From: Citrobacter amalonaticus | GTDB lineage: Bacteria > Pseudomonadota > Gammaproteobacteria > Enterobacterales > Enterobacteriaceae | Direction of reading: 5' to 3' | Length of the DNA: 64,000 nucleotides | Assembly (NCBI RefSeq): GCF_018252635.1 | Contig: NZ_JAGTXM010000002.1 | Coordinates: forward strand, 886,962 to 950,961 | Shown: positions 38,162 to 47,615 of the stretch, one piece after another | Layout: each line of letters opens with the position of its first letter | How positions within the stretch are numbered: the first letter of the stretch is position 1 | Made by a program: the position numbers and the translations under genes | The notes under the pieces: generated by a model | What the model was told of the DNA's origin: nothing | The model's input: the letters and a program-made list of their open reading frames with translations, nothing else | Databases searched by the model: none

Positions 38162-39790
38162 TTAGTGAGTGACATTAACAATTCGCACGTCGTAGACCAT
38201 TGTGGAATTTGGCGGAATATTTGGTGGGCTACCGGCTTCGCCGTAAGCAAGCTCGGGTGGTACTACCATTTGTAGTTTGCCCTTATTGTTCAACTTGCTA
38301 ATCGCAGTCTTAAACAGAGGCGGGAACTGTTCCAGCGGAAGCACCAGCACTTTGCCTGATTTATTCATATCCTTAATGACGTTACCGTTCGACAGGCTTT
38401 CAGTTACCGCAATAGCAACGGTATCGGAGCTCTTAATAACCCCGCGTCCTTTTTCTGTTATGCGATAGTAGTAACCCATATCCGCACGCTTCACGCCTGG
38501 TTTTTTACTATAGGCGGTGATGAACGTTTTCCCCTCGTCTTCTGAGGTGGAAGGTTGCGGCTGTTTGCCTGTAACGCTGGCATCCATGTCTTTCAATTCT
38601 GCCAACATTTTTTCCTGAGGGATTTTAAACTTCCCGCGCATCATATCCGTAACACCGCTGACAACCTGTGGCTGCGAAAGTTTAAAGCCATCGCTTTCCA
38701 CTTTTTTCATCGCATTCAGCACGTCATGGCCCCAAAATGCACCGAGGGCATAAGCACGGATATCTTCTTTACTGGTGGGAACGGGCGTTTCAGGATCCGT
38801 ATGCAGAGAAGCGAGTTGTTTGCTCTGACTTTCCAGTTTGCTATTTGCCTCTTGCCATTTTTGTTCAAACGCCGCGCGATTCACCTCACTCTCGCTTAAC
38901 GCTTTACTTACCGCCGCGAGTTCTGTGGTTTTAGCATTCTGCTGTTCGTTAAGCCCGGCCATTTTTTTAGTGAGTTCCGCCGCCTGGTTTTGAGACTCAG
39001 TTAAAGATTGCTTCAGATTTATAACTTGCTGACTGTCCTCAAGGTGGCTGGCATTCATTTCCACCACTCGCTTATTCGCCATTTCAAGCTGTTGCGAGGT
39101 GCTTTGCCACTTTTTCTCCGCATCAGCACGCTTTATGTCACTGTCCGCTGATGCTTTTTTCGCCGTGGCAAGTTCCACTTCTTTAGCATCCTGTAACGCT
39201 GTCAACGCTGTGAGCTTTTTCGTTAGTTCAACATTTTGCTTCTGGATGTCAGCCAGAGATTGTTTCAACTGCTCGACTTCCTGCCCGTCATCCAGTCTCC
39301 CCGCTGACAGCTCAGCAATCCGTTTATTGGCGTTTTCCAGTTGCTGCGTAGCGCTTTGCCACTTCGTTTGCATATCAGCAAGCTGCTTCTGACTCTCTTT
39401 TAATTGCTGCCGGGCTTCGTCTGATTTAGACGAGCCCTCCTGAGCCTGCGCAATTTGTCGGGTCAACTCGGCAATTTTTTTTTCCTGCGCCGCCTTCAAT
39501 GCAGCTATCTGGGCATTCAACGCATCTGCTTGCGCCTGCGAGGTCTGCAAACGATAGCGGGCACTTTTAGGAACAGATGTTGCTCGCGGCTCCTGGGCAG
39601 AAACAACAGGTTCAGGAAGCGTGACCTTTTTCTCCAGTAATAATGAAGGGATTTCACTGGACTGTGAGGTAATTGAATCGAGAGATTTTACGGCACCTGA
39701 CGTATCACTTGCCTGAACCTGCAGAGCAATCGAACCGCCCAAAATCATCGGCAGAGCGATGATTAACGGCTTCATTCTGAATGCGTTCAT
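38162..39790 (-). CDS. Periplasmic coiled-coil FKBP-type protein
   Basis: 542 residues. A signal peptide ends near QVQA. Residues about 78-330 form a long coiled coil made of a repeated ~83-residue module: KWQSATQQLENANKR (144), KWQSTSQQLEMANKR (227) and KWQEANSKLESQSKQ (311). An FKBP N-terminal dimerisation domain (about 340-430) and a C-terminal FKBP domain (about 435-542) with VVPPELAYGE and IPPNSTMVYDV follow. The usual catalytic surroundings (DGxxFDSS and VIPGW) are replaced by SNGNVIKDM and QFPPLF, so isomerase activity is doubtful and chaperone or scaffold action more likely. It overlaps the upstream lipoprotein gene by ATGA. Confidence 0.88.
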   Translation of the reverse strand: MNAFRMKPLIIALPMILGGSIALQVQASDTSGAVKSLDSITSQSSEIPSLLLEKKVTLPEPVVSAQEPRATSVPKSARYRLQTSQAQADALNAQIAALKAAQEKKIAELTRQIAQAQEGSSKSDEARQQLKESQKQLADMQTKWQSATQQLENANKRIAELSAGRLDDGQEVEQLKQSLADIQKQNVELTKKLTALTALQDAKEVELATAKKASADSDIKRADAEKKWQSTSQQLEMANKRVVEMNASHLEDSQQVINLKQSLTESQNQAAELTKKMAGLNEQQNAKTTELAAVSKALSESEVNRAAFEQKWQEANSKLESQSKQLASLHTDPETPVPTSKEDIRAYALGAFWGHDVLNAMKKVESDGFKLSQPQVVSGVTDMMRGKFKIPQEKMLAELKDMDASVTGKQPQPSTSEDEGKTFITAYSKKPGVKRADMGYYYRITEKGRGVIKSSDTVAIAVTESLSNGNVIKDMNKSGKVLVLPLEQFPPLFKTAISKLNNKGKLQMVVPPELAYGEAGSPPNIPPNSTMVYDVRIVNVTH

Positions 39791-40263
39791 TTCATATTCT
39801 CCACGCGATTAATGAGCGCCTGCCTTACAGCCTGCTCAATATCACTGCAGATTTTCTGCGTTTTGAATTTATAGAATGCATCCATCGTATCTTTCGTTTG
39901 CGCAGTAATATCTTCACGTACACCCGTGTAGACTGACGCACTTGTGAGTAGCTCATCAAAGGCGGCTTTTTTCTGGGCATAAAGTCTTTGGTTAATTTTC
40001 GATAACGCCACCAGTTCTCGCTGACAGCTTGAAACAGATCCCGTCTCGGGAGGCGTAGATTCTGGTTTAACGCTTTGTGTTGCCGGGGCCATCGGCGTTA
40101 TCGCAGGCACAGATTCACTACCCGTAGAGGGTACAGAGAGTCCAGTCGTTTTCTCAACAGGTTGAGCGTTTTGACAGCCACTCACCGCCAACAGGCTCGA
40201 TATAAACAAGAATGAAAATAAATGCCGTATAGCATGTTGGCGCAATCTGCCCGTGACGTTCAC
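39787..40263 (-). CDS. Small outer membrane lipoprotein of unknown function
   Basis: 158 residues with a GTG start (AAGGG about 9 bases upstream). The lipobox LAVSGC gives Cys30; Gln at +2 predicts the outer membrane. A Pro/Ser/Thr-rich linker (about 35-78) precedes a helical domain with two Cys (SSCQRELVALSKINQRLYAQKKAAFDEL, KICSDIEQAV) that could form a disulphide. The stop overlaps the FKBP-like start (ATGA), which means translational coupling and a joint function. I know no named homologue. Confidence 0.82.
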   Translation of the reverse strand: MNVTGRLRQHAIRHLFSFLFISSLLAVSGCQNAQPVEKTTGLSVPSTGSESVPAITPMAPATQSVKPESTPPETGSVSSCQRELVALSKINQRLYAQKKAAFDELLTSASVYTGVREDITAQTKDTMDAFYKFKTQKICSDIEQAVRQALINRVENMK

Positions 40264-40561
40264 AATATTAACCCTTTTAAATGATTATTACAGGAATGCA
40301 TTACATGAAAGAATATACCGCCTTATAACTCACCATACGCAGGAGGGATGCAAAGCATTATCCGTAAAGCTTATACGCTGGAGTGCTCAAAAAGAATATC
40401 TCTACAGAGTTTTTACAGTCCAAAATTGGATCATTGAAATTAATAACATACAAAAAACAGCTAAATAAATAACGTAAAATATTTTCCACTTAATAATAAA
40501 AACAGGTTTACCCGCTCCCCAACCCTACTGCTAAAATAGTTATTTTATGGATAGCGATAAT

Positions 40562-41086
40562 ATGCCTACTGTCATCACCCACGCCGCCGTCCCCATTTGC
40601 CTTGGGCTGGGTCTGGGACTGAAAGTCATTCCTCCACGTTTACTGTTTGCCGGGATCGCGCTTGCGATGCTGCCGGACGCCGATGTGCTGTCATTTAAAC
40701 TCGGAGTATCCTACGCAAACGTGTTTGGACATCGTGGATTTACCCATTCACTGCTGTTCGCGCTGGGGGTTCCCCTGCTCTGCGTATGGATGGGACGACG
40801 ATGGTTTAAAGCCGGGTTAATGCGCTGCTGGCTGTTTTTGACCGTTTCGCTGCTGTCGCACAGTCTGCTGGACTCAATCACCACCGGTGGCAAAGGCGTC
40901 GGCTGGCTGTGGCCGTGGTCGGACGAACGCTTTTTCGCACCGTGGCAGGTGATAAAGGTCGCGCCGTTTGCCCTGTCGCGCTACACCACGCCGTACGGAC
41001 ATCAGGTCATTATTTCCGAGTTACTGTGGGTATGGTTGCCGGGCGTACTGCTGATGGGGGTGCTGCGGTGGTATAGACGTCATTAA
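40562..41086 (+). CDS. ybcI: YbcI-type inner membrane metal-dependent hydrolase
   Basis: 174 residues from the ATG at 40562 (MPTVITHAAVPICLGLGLGLKV), matching E. coli YbcI (173 aa); an upstream ATG at 40547 is less likely. It belongs to the YdjM/YfhO-like membrane-bound hydrolase group, with several hydrophobic segments and conserved HAA, DADVL, GHRGFTHS and SHSLLD motifs that could coordinate a metal. Its function is not established. It is adjacent to cysS in convergent orientation, as in E. coli. Confidence 0.93.
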   Translation: MPTVITHAAVPICLGLGLGLKVIPPRLLFAGIALAMLPDADVLSFKLGVSYANVFGHRGFTHSLLFALGVPLLCVWMGRRWFKAGLMRCWLFLTVSLLSHSLLDSITTGGKGVGWLWPWSDERFFAPWQVIKVAPFALSRYTTPYGHQVIISELLWVWLPGVLLMGVLRWYRRH

Positions 41087-41090
41087 TAGT

Positions 41091-41166
41091 GCCTGATGGC
41101 GCTACGCTTATCAGGCCTACCGATCATTCCATCGTAGGCCGGATAAGGCGTTAGCCACCATCCGGC
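41091..41166. repeat. BIME (two REP units) between ybcI and cysS
   Basis: A first palindrome at 41091-41116 (GCCTGATGG ... TTATCAGGC) and a second at 41138-41166 (GCCGGATAAGG ... CCATCCGGC) lie in opposite orientation, filling the convergent intergenic gap. Confidence 0.88.
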
Positions 41167-41173
41167 AAGAACA

Positions 41174-42559
41174 TTACTTACGACGCCAGGTGGTACCCTG
41201 CGGACCATCTTCCAGCACGATGCCCATTTCGTTCAGACGGTCGCGCGCCGCATCCGCAGCCGCCCAGTCTTTGGCTTTACGGGCATCCAGTCGCTGTTGA
41301 ATCAGCGCTTCAATTTCCGCGACCTCACTGTCATCAGCCTGAGCACCGCTTTGCAGGAACGCTTCCGGATCCTGTTCCAGCAGACCCAGCACGCCAGAAA
41401 TCTTACGCAGGTGAGAAGCCATCGCATTCGCGGCAGCCTCGTCTTCGCCCTTCAGACGGTTCACTTCACGCGCCATGTCAAACAGCACGGAGTACGCTTC
41501 CGGAGTGTTGAAATCGTCGTTCATTGCCTCGACAAAACGCGCTTCAAACGCCTCGCCACCGGCAGGCGCAACGGATTTATCTGTCCCGCGCAGCGCCGTA
41601 TACAGACGTTCGAGAGCAGAACGCGCCTGCTTAAGGTTCTCTTCGCTGTAGTTCAACTGGCTACGATAGTGGCCGGACATCAGGAAATAGCGCACGGTTT
41701 CCGCATCGTAGTATTTCAGCACGTCACGCACGGTAAAGAAGTTACCCAGCGATTTGGACATCTTCTCGCGGTCAACCATCACCATCCCGGAGTGCATCCA
41801 GTAGTTCACATACTCACCGTCATGCGCGCAGGTGGACTGGGCAATTTCGTTTTCGTGGTGCGGGAACATCAGGTCAGAACCGCCGCCGTGAATATCAAAG
41901 TGATTACCCAACTGTTTGCAGTTCATCGCGGAACACTCAATGTGCCAGCCAGGACGGCCTGCGCCCCACGGAGACGGCCAGCTCGGCTCGCCCTCTTTGG
42001 ACATTTTCCACAGCACGAAGTCCATCGGGTTGCGCTTCACATCCACCACGTCCACACGTGCACCAGCCTGCAGTTGATCCAGATCCTGGCGTGACAGTTG
42101 CCCGTAATTCGGGTCGGTAGGGACATCGAACATCACGTCGCCATTGTCCGCCACATAGGCATGACCTTTAGCTATCAACTGCTCGGTGATTTCAATGATT
42201 TCGGCGATATGGTGGGTTGCGCGCGGTTCCAGGTCCGGACGCAGAATATTGAGCGCATCAAAGTCGTTGTGCATTTCGGCGATCATACGATCCACCAGCG
42301 CGACAAAGCTTTCGCCATTTTCATTTGCGCGTTTAATGATTTTATCGTCGATATCGGTGATGTTACGCACGTACTTCAGCGTGTAGCCCAAAAAGCGCAG
42401 ATAGCGTGCCACCACGTCAAACGCCACAAAGGTACGGCCATGGCCAATATGACAGAGATCGTAAACGGTAATACCACACACGTACATGCCGACTTCCCCG
42501 GCATGAATGGGTTTGAATTCCTCTTTTTGGCGCGTCAGTGTATTAAAGATTTTTAACAT
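41174..42559 (-). CDS. cysS: Cysteinyl-tRNA synthetase
   Basis: 461 residues, the E. coli length, from the ATG at 42559 ([15 protein letters not shown]). It is a class I synthetase with [19 protein letters not shown] (HIGH motif) near residue 24 and KMSKSLGN (KMSKS). Zn-binding Cys/His residues are at C28 and in [10 protein letters not shown] and PHHENE. It charges tRNA-Cys in the cytoplasm. It is divergent from ppiB. Confidence 0.98.
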   Translation of the reverse strand: MLKIFNTLTRQKEEFKPIHAGEVGMYVCGITVYDLCHIGHGRTFVAFDVVARYLRFLGYTLKYVRNITDIDDKIIKRANENGESFVALVDRMIAEMHNDFDALNILRPDLEPRATHHIAEIIEITEQLIAKGHAYVADNGDVMFDVPTDPNYGQLSRQDLDQLQAGARVDVVDVKRNPMDFVLWKMSKEGEPSWPSPWGAGRPGWHIECSAMNCKQLGNHFDIHGGGSDLMFPHHENEIAQSTCAHDGEYVNYWMHSGMVMVDREKMSKSLGNFFTVRDVLKYYDAETVRYFLMSGHYRSQLNYSEENLKQARSALERLYTALRGTDKSVAPAGGEAFEARFVEAMNDDFNTPEAYSVLFDMAREVNRLKGEDEAAANAMASHLRKISGVLGLLEQDPEAFLQSGAQADDSEVAEIEALIQQRLDARKAKDWAAADAARDRLNEMGIVLEDGPQGTTWRRK

Positions 42560-42733
42560 CGAAGATTCCGTGTAAGACGTGTGTGGATAACAAAGTCTGT
42601 ATAATACCCATAATTGGGACGGGAAGCAGCACACTTTGCGAGGTGATCGCAGCGTGCGGTTATGCTATAACACCTCCCTAACTCTGACCCTTAGCTGGGT
42701 TAAAGCACCACTATATCGGAACAGGATGCAAAA

Positions 42734-43228
42734 ATGGTTACTTTCCACACTAATCACGGCGATATCGTAATCAAAACGTTTGATGATAAAGCGCCTGAAA
42801 CAGTTAAAAACTTCCTGGACTACTGCCGCGAAGGTTTTTACAACAACACCATTTTCCACCGTGTGATTAACGGTTTTATGATTCAGGGCGGCGGTTTTGA
42901 ACCTGGCATGAAACAGAAAGCCACCAAAGACGCTATCAAAAACGAAGCCAACAACGGTCTGAAAAACACCCGTGGTACGCTTGCAATGGCGCGTACTCAG
43001 GCTCCGCACTCCGCCACAGCGCAGTTCTTCATCAACGTTGCCGACAACGACTTCCTGAACTTCTCCGCCGAAAGCATGCAGGGCTGGGGCTACTGCGTAT
43101 TTGCCGAAGTCGTTGAAGGTATGGACGTAGTTGACAAAATCAAAGGCGTTTCTACCGGTCGCAGCGGCATGCACCAGGACGTACCGAAAGAAGACGTGAT
43201 TATCGAAAACGTGACCGTCAGCGAGTAA
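42734..43228 (+). CDS. ppiB: Cytoplasmic cyclophilin peptidyl-prolyl isomerase B
   Basis: 164 residues, nearly identical to E. coli PpiB. It has the cyclophilin core [15 protein letters not shown] with the catalytic Arg, [19 protein letters not shown], and no signal peptide. It catalyses cis-trans isomerisation of Xaa-Pro bonds. lpxH follows after 2 bp, as in other enterobacteria. Confidence 0.98.
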   Translation: MVTFHTNHGDIVIKTFDDKAPETVKNFLDYCREGFYNNTIFHRVINGFMIQGGGFEPGMKQKATKDAIKNEANNGLKNTRGTLAMARTQAPHSATAQFFINVADNDFLNFSAESMQGWGYCVFAEVVEGMDVVDKIKGVSTGRSGMHQDVPKEDVIIENVTVSE

Positions 43229-43230
43229 TT

Positions 43231-43953
43231 GTGACGACACTGTTTATTGCAGATCTTCATCTCTGCACGGAAGAACCGGCGATCACCGCCGGTTTTCTGC
43301 GTTTTTTAGCCAGCGAAGCCCGTCAGGCCGACGCGTTGTATATCCTGGGCGACCTCTTCGAAGCCTGGATTGGCGATGACGATCCCAACCCATTGCACCG
43401 TGAAATAGCCGCCGCTATTAAAGCGGTTGTCGATTCCGGCGTCCCCTGCTTCTTCATTCACGGTAATCGTGACTTCCTGATTGGCAAACGCTTCGCCCGC
43501 GAAAGCGGTATGACCTTGCTTCCCCAGGAAAAAGTGCTCGATCTGTACGGTCGCCGGGTACTTATTCTGCATGGCGATACGCTGTGTACCGATGATGTGG
43601 GTTATCAGGCATTTCGTGCAAAAGTCCATCAACCCTGGCTGCAAGCGCTGTTCCTCGCCCTGCCGCTGTTTATACGCAAGCGTGTGGCCGCCAGAATGCG
43701 TGCTGATAGCAAAGCCGCCAACAGCACTAAATCACTGGAGATCATGGATGTTAATAAACATGCGGTTGTCGCCGAGATGGAAAAATACCGCGTCCAGTGG
43801 CTGATTCACGGCCATACCCATCGCCCTGATGTTCATGCGCTCACCGTCAACGGCGAACCCGCCTACCGCGTCGTATTAGGTGCCTGGCATAGCGAAGGAT
43901 CGATGGTCAAAGTCACAGCGGACAACGTGGAACTGATTGCTTTCCCGTTTTGA
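43231..43953 (+). CDS. lpxH: UDP-2,3-diacylglucosamine diphosphatase LpxH
   Basis: 240 residues with a GTG start 2 bp after ppiB. It has the calcineurin-like metallophosphatase motifs in order: [37 protein letters not shown]. It hydrolyses UDP-2,3-diacylglucosamine to lipid X at the inner membrane surface, the fourth step of lipid A synthesis. Confidence 0.98.
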   Translation: MTTLFIADLHLCTEEPAITAGFLRFLASEARQADALYILGDLFEAWIGDDDPNPLHREIAAAIKAVVDSGVPCFFIHGNRDFLIGKRFARESGMTLLPQEKVLDLYGRRVLILHGDTLCTDDVGYQAFRAKVHQPWLQALFLALPLFIRKRVAARMRADSKAANSTKSLEIMDVNKHAVVAEMEKYRVQWLIHGHTHRPDVHALTVNGEPAYRVVLGAWHSEGSMVKVTADNVELIAFPF

Positions 43954-44048
43954 GAAAAAAACACCCTCATTATAAAATGATGACTCAGATCATTATCTTC
44001 TAAGTTTGGATGGCTATGCTAAAACAAACTTAAGAATTAAGGGTGATG

Positions 44049-44882
44049 ATGAATATCGATCAGGATTTTATCCGTACTACGGTACACAGTTTTCATCGAA
44101 GTTTAATGAGAGATGGTTTTTTATGTGACCATTCAGAACTTTTGCCTTTAAATGGTAACTATGATGACGAAGTTTATCAAAAAATATATGCTTTAAAATA
44201 CCTTCCGGCCTATTATTTTGAGTACTGTATTTTAGCCAATTTACTTTTGGAAAGGCTAAATAAAAATAGCGTAACCGACATCAATATTGCCTCAATGGGA
44301 TGTGGGTTATATCCCGATTACTTTGCTCTTCTGCATAATCTTGGCGGCATTAACTTTAATTATTATGGCTACGATGTATGTCATTGGAAAGCAAGGCGAT
44401 TGCTGCCAGAAGGAAATGACAATCTATATCTGACATCGCGTTCTGTTAATCAAATCAGCACTAAGATTCTGGGGAAATTTGATGTATTTATTTTCCCAAA
44501 ATCAATTAAGGATATTGAGCAGTCATCAGATATTGAACAGCTCGCTCAGGAAATTTCAAAAACTAAAAAAGATAAGCTCTACTTTCTCAATTCTTATGTC
44601 AATACTTCTCTTGATCAAACCAGTGCACATGTCAAAATTTTCGAACACATCCATAATGAATTAATCCGCCATGATTTTCGTACCGCGGATAAACACACCG
44701 TCACTCAATACATGGGGAATGCCAATACGGGTTTAAAAGCGATAGATGTTCACTTTGATTATCCAAAAGAATGTATAGTACTTTGCCAGGACAAAGATAA
44801 TGACTGTCGATGCAAGGTCAGAGATTACCCGATATTAACTAACCGATATCTTGACTATCAAATACTGGAATATACGCGATGA
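44049..44882 (+). CDS. Methyltransferase-like protein of unknown function
   Basis: 277 residues. AAGGG lies 6 bases before the ATG at 44049; an ATG at 44046 and a GTG at 44043 are alternatives. INIASMGCGLYPDYFALLHNL (about residues 80-98) resembles a SAM-binding motif I (GxGxxxD-like), and NYYGYDVCHWKAR (about 105-116) the acidic motif II, as in Rossmann methyltransferases. KFDVFIFPKSI may be motif IV. The C-terminus has a Cys cluster (CIVLCQDKDNDCRCK). The gene is clearly AT-rich compared with lpxH and purE. It overlaps the DUF1848 gene by ATGA. The pair sits between lpxH and purE, which are adjacent in E. coli. Confidence 0.75.
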   Translation: MNIDQDFIRTTVHSFHRSLMRDGFLCDHSELLPLNGNYDDEVYQKIYALKYLPAYYFEYCILANLLLERLNKNSVTDINIASMGCGLYPDYFALLHNLGGINFNYYGYDVCHWKARRLLPEGNDNLYLTSRSVNQISTKILGKFDVFIFPKSIKDIEQSSDIEQLAQEISKTKKDKLYFLNSYVNTSLDQTSAHVKIFEHIHNELIRHDFRTADKHTVTQYMGNANTGLKAIDVHFDYPKECIVLCQDKDNDCRCKVRDYPILTNRYLDYQILEYTR

Positions 44883-45820
44883 TCATTAGTGCCAGCCGTC
44901 GCACCGATATACCCGCTTTCTACAGTGAGTGGTTAATGAACCGCATTCGTGCAGGTTTTTTACTGACCCGGAATCCCTTTAACTATCACCAGGTCTCTCG
45001 GGTGTCATTGCTTCCTGAAGATGTTGATGCAATCGTATTCTGGACACGCAACCCCACGAAACTGCTCCCTTATCTTGATGAACTCTCTGAGATCGGCCAT
45101 CGTTTTTACTTCCAGTTCACCCTCACCGGATATCCGCGGTTAATTGAGTCTAAAACCTTAAATCCGCATAAAGCGCTCGAGGTATTCAAACGACTGTCAG
45201 AAAAGATTGGCGCTGAAAAAGTCATCTGGCGCTATGACCCTATTTTGTTTTCAAATCTTCTTCCATTTGACGAACATGTCCGCCTGTTCAGTAAAATCGC
45301 CACCGAATTAGAAGGCCATACCCGACGCGTTGTGATTAGCTTCGCTGATTTTTATCAAAAGACGGAAAAAAACCTTAAAGCGATTGATTCACTCATTTAC
45401 AGCGATATCACACAAAATCATGAACTCTGCTTAACGCTGTCGCAAAAATTATCAGAGATTGCCCGACAACACGGGTTGGATATCTACTCCTGTGCCGAAG
45501 AGGTCAATCTTACCGGGCAAGGCATTCAGCATGGGAAATGTATTGATGAGGCGCTAATTAATGACCTGTTTGGCTTATTAATACCCAATAGCAAAGATTC
45601 AGGTCAGCGTGAGGCCTGTGGGTGTGTGAAGAGTATAGACATCGGTACCTACAACACCTGTCTGCATGGATGCCAATATTGCTACGCGACCTATAATCAG
45701 CATCAAGCCAACAGCAATTTCAAAAAACACTCTCCAGAGAGTCCCTTTTTGTTAGGCGGTACAGATGGAGTTGATCCTCTTCTATTAGAACCGGTACGTT
45801 TTCAGCCACCACTATTTTGA
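44879..45820 (+). CDS. DUF1848 protein with radical-SAM-type Cys motif
   Basis: 313 residues. The N-terminus MIISASRRTDIPAFYSEW and FWTRNPTKLLPYLDEL, IWRYDPILFSN and GLDIYSCAEE are DUF1848 family hallmarks. Near the C-terminus is CLHGCQYCYA (Cys 261, 265, 268), the CxxxCxxC pattern that binds the 4Fe-4S cluster of radical SAM enzymes, usually followed by an aromatic residue as here (Tyr269). Further Cys at 205, 221, 247 and 249 could bind another cluster. Radical SAM motifs normally lie near the N-terminus of the barrel, so this order is unusual. It is translationally coupled to the methyltransferase-like gene. No function is established. Confidence 0.82.
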   Translation: MIISASRRTDIPAFYSEWLMNRIRAGFLLTRNPFNYHQVSRVSLLPEDVDAIVFWTRNPTKLLPYLDELSEIGHRFYFQFTLTGYPRLIESKTLNPHKALEVFKRLSEKIGAEKVIWRYDPILFSNLLPFDEHVRLFSKIATELEGHTRRVVISFADFYQKTEKNLKAIDSLIYSDITQNHELCLTLSQKLSEIARQHGLDIYSCAEEVNLTGQGIQHGKCIDEALINDLFGLLIPNSKDSGQREACGCVKSIDIGTYNTCLHGCQYCYATYNQHQANSNFKKHSPESPFLLGGTDGVDPLLLEPVRFQPPLF

Positions 45821-45847
45821 TATCCCCGGAAGCCTTAAAATCAAGGC

Positions 45848-45863
45848 ACGCAACCGTTTTCCT
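45848..45863. promoter_or_regulatory. PurR operator of purEK
   Basis: ACGCAACCGTTTTCCT matches the 16-bp PurR box of the E. coli purEK promoter, 72 bp upstream of the purE start. The purine repressor with hypoxanthine or guanine should bind here. Confidence 0.88.
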
Positions 45864-45934
45864 TGCTGATATAACGTGCTATTCTTTGTGGCCTCAAAAG
45901 CAGTGTGTCCCGCACCACAGGAGTTTTCAGACGC

Positions 45935-46444
45935 ATGTCTTCCCGCAATAACCCGGCGCGTGTCGCCATCGTGATGGGGTCCAAAAGCGACTGGGCTACC
46001 ATGCAGTTCGCCGCAGAAATCTTTGAAATTCTGGATGTCCCGCACCACGTAGAAGTGGTTTCTGCCCACCGCACGCCCGATAAACTGTTCAGCTTTGCCG
46101 AAAGCGCTGAAGAGAATGGCTATCAGGTGATTATTGCTGGTGCGGGTGGCGCGGCCCATCTTCCTGGGATGATTGCGGCGAAAACGCTGGTGCCAGTACT
46201 GGGCGTTCCGGTACAAAGCGCGGCGCTGAGCGGCGTCGATAGCCTGTACTCTATTGTACAGATGCCGCGCGGTATTCCGGTCGGTACGCTGGCGATTGGT
46301 AAAGCGGGCGCGGCTAACGCGGCGCTGCTGGCGGCGCAGATTCTGGCGACGCATGATACCGCATTGCACCAGCGTCTGAACGACTGGCGCAAGGCGCAAA
46401 CGGATGAGGTGCTGGAGAATCCGGATCCTCGAGGTGCGGCATGA
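45935..46444 (+). CDS. purE: N5-carboxyaminoimidazole ribonucleotide mutase PurE
   Basis: 169 residues, the E. coli length, from the ATG at 45935 ([10 protein letters not shown]). [19 protein letters not shown] and [11 protein letters not shown] are the conserved class I PurE motifs, with the catalytic His in SAHRTP. It converts N5-CAIR to CAIR in purine synthesis. It overlaps purK by ATGA. Confidence 0.98.
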   Translation: MSSRNNPARVAIVMGSKSDWATMQFAAEIFEILDVPHHVEVVSAHRTPDKLFSFAESAEENGYQVIIAGAGGAAHLPGMIAAKTLVPVLGVPVQSAALSGVDSLYSIVQMPRGIPVGTLAIGKAGAANAALLAAQILATHDTALHQRLNDWRKAQTDEVLENPDPRGAA

Positions 46445-47508
46445 AACAGGTCTGCGTACTGGGCAACGGGCAGTTAGGCCGGATGCTCCGTCAGGCGGGT
46501 GAACCGCTGGGCATCGCCGTCTGGCCGGTCGGGCTGGATGCGGAACCGGCTGCCGTGCCTTTTCAGCAAAGCGTAATTACCGCAGAAATCGAGCGCTGGC
46601 CGGAAACCGCGTTAACGCGTGAACTGGCGCGTCATCCGGCCTTCGTTAACCGCGACGTATTCCCCATCATTGCTGACCGGCTGACGCAAAAACAGCTTTT
46701 CGATAAGCTCGGTCTGGCGACCGCGCCGTGGCAGTTGCTGGCAGACAAAAGCGAATGGCCTGCTGTCTTTGACCGTTTAGGCGAACTGGCGATCGTGAAA
46801 CGTCGCGTCGGCGGTTATGACGGTCGCGGTCAGTGGCGTTTACGCGCCAGTGAAACCGATCAACTGCCGGGCGACAACTACGGCGAATGCATAGTTGAAC
46901 AAGGCATTAACTTTTCGGGTGAAGTGTCCCTCGTCGGCGCACGTGCGCATGACGGCAGCACGGTGTTCTACCCGCTGACGCATAACCTGCATCAGGACGG
47001 TATTCTGCGCACCAGCGTCGCCTTTCCACGCGCTGACGCCAGACAGCAGGCGCAGGCCGAATCGATGCTTTCGGCCATCATGCAAGATCTGGGTTACGTC
47101 GGCGTGATGGCAATGGAGTGTTTTGTCACGCCGGAAGGTCTGCTGATCAACGAACTGGCCCCGCGCGTACACAACAGCGGTCACTGGACGCAAAACGGCG
47201 CCAGTATCAGCCAGTTTGAGCTGCATCTGCGGGCGATTACCGGCCTGCCGATGCCGTCACCGGTGGTGGACAGTCCATCAGTCATGGTGAATCTGATTGG
47301 CAGCGATCTGAATTATAACTGGCTGAAACTGCCGCTGGTGCATCTGCACTGGTACGACAAAGAGGTGCGTCCGGGGCGTAAAGTCGGTCACCTGAATCTG
47401 ACCGACAGCGATACCGCGCGTCTGAGTGCGACGCTGGAAGCCCTCGCGCCGCTGCTCCCGCCAGAGTACGCCAGCGGTATCCTCTGGGCGCAAACTCAGC
47501 TTAAATAA
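46441..47508 (+). CDS. purK: N5-carboxyaminoimidazole ribonucleotide synthase PurK
   Basis: 355 residues (the E. coli length). It is an ATP-grasp enzyme with the N-terminal [15 protein letters not shown], central [14 protein letters not shown] and C-terminal [14 protein letters not shown] (metal and substrate binding). It makes N5-CAIR from AIR, ATP and bicarbonate, handing it to PurE. The genes share the PurR-regulated promoter. Confidence 0.98.
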   Translation: MKQVCVLGNGQLGRMLRQAGEPLGIAVWPVGLDAEPAAVPFQQSVITAEIERWPETALTRELARHPAFVNRDVFPIIADRLTQKQLFDKLGLATAPWQLLADKSEWPAVFDRLGELAIVKRRVGGYDGRGQWRLRASETDQLPGDNYGECIVEQGINFSGEVSLVGARAHDGSTVFYPLTHNLHQDGILRTSVAFPRADARQQAQAESMLSAIMQDLGYVGVMAMECFVTPEGLLINELAPRVHNSGHWTQNGASISQFELHLRAITGLPMPSPVVDSPSVMVNLIGSDLNYNWLKLPLVHLHWYDKEVRPGRKVGHLNLTDSDTARLSATLEALAPLLPPEYASGILWAQTQLK

Positions 47509-47528
47509 ACCTTCATTACGGGTAAAAT

Positions 47529-47557
47529 GCGGGGAAGTTTAACTTATACTTCCCCGC
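47529..47557. terminator. Perfect hairpin between purK and mnmH
   Basis: GCGGGGAAGT (47529-47538)/ACTTCCCCGC (47548-47557), a 10-bp perfect stem with a 9-base loop, 20 bp after purK. No T run follows, so it may be a factor-dependent terminator or 3'-end stabiliser. Confidence 0.5.
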
Positions 47558-47615
47558 GCTCTCCTTCCGCGCGTAAAATCCCGTCCATTGCTGTTTGTCT
47601 TTTTCAGGATTTCTC

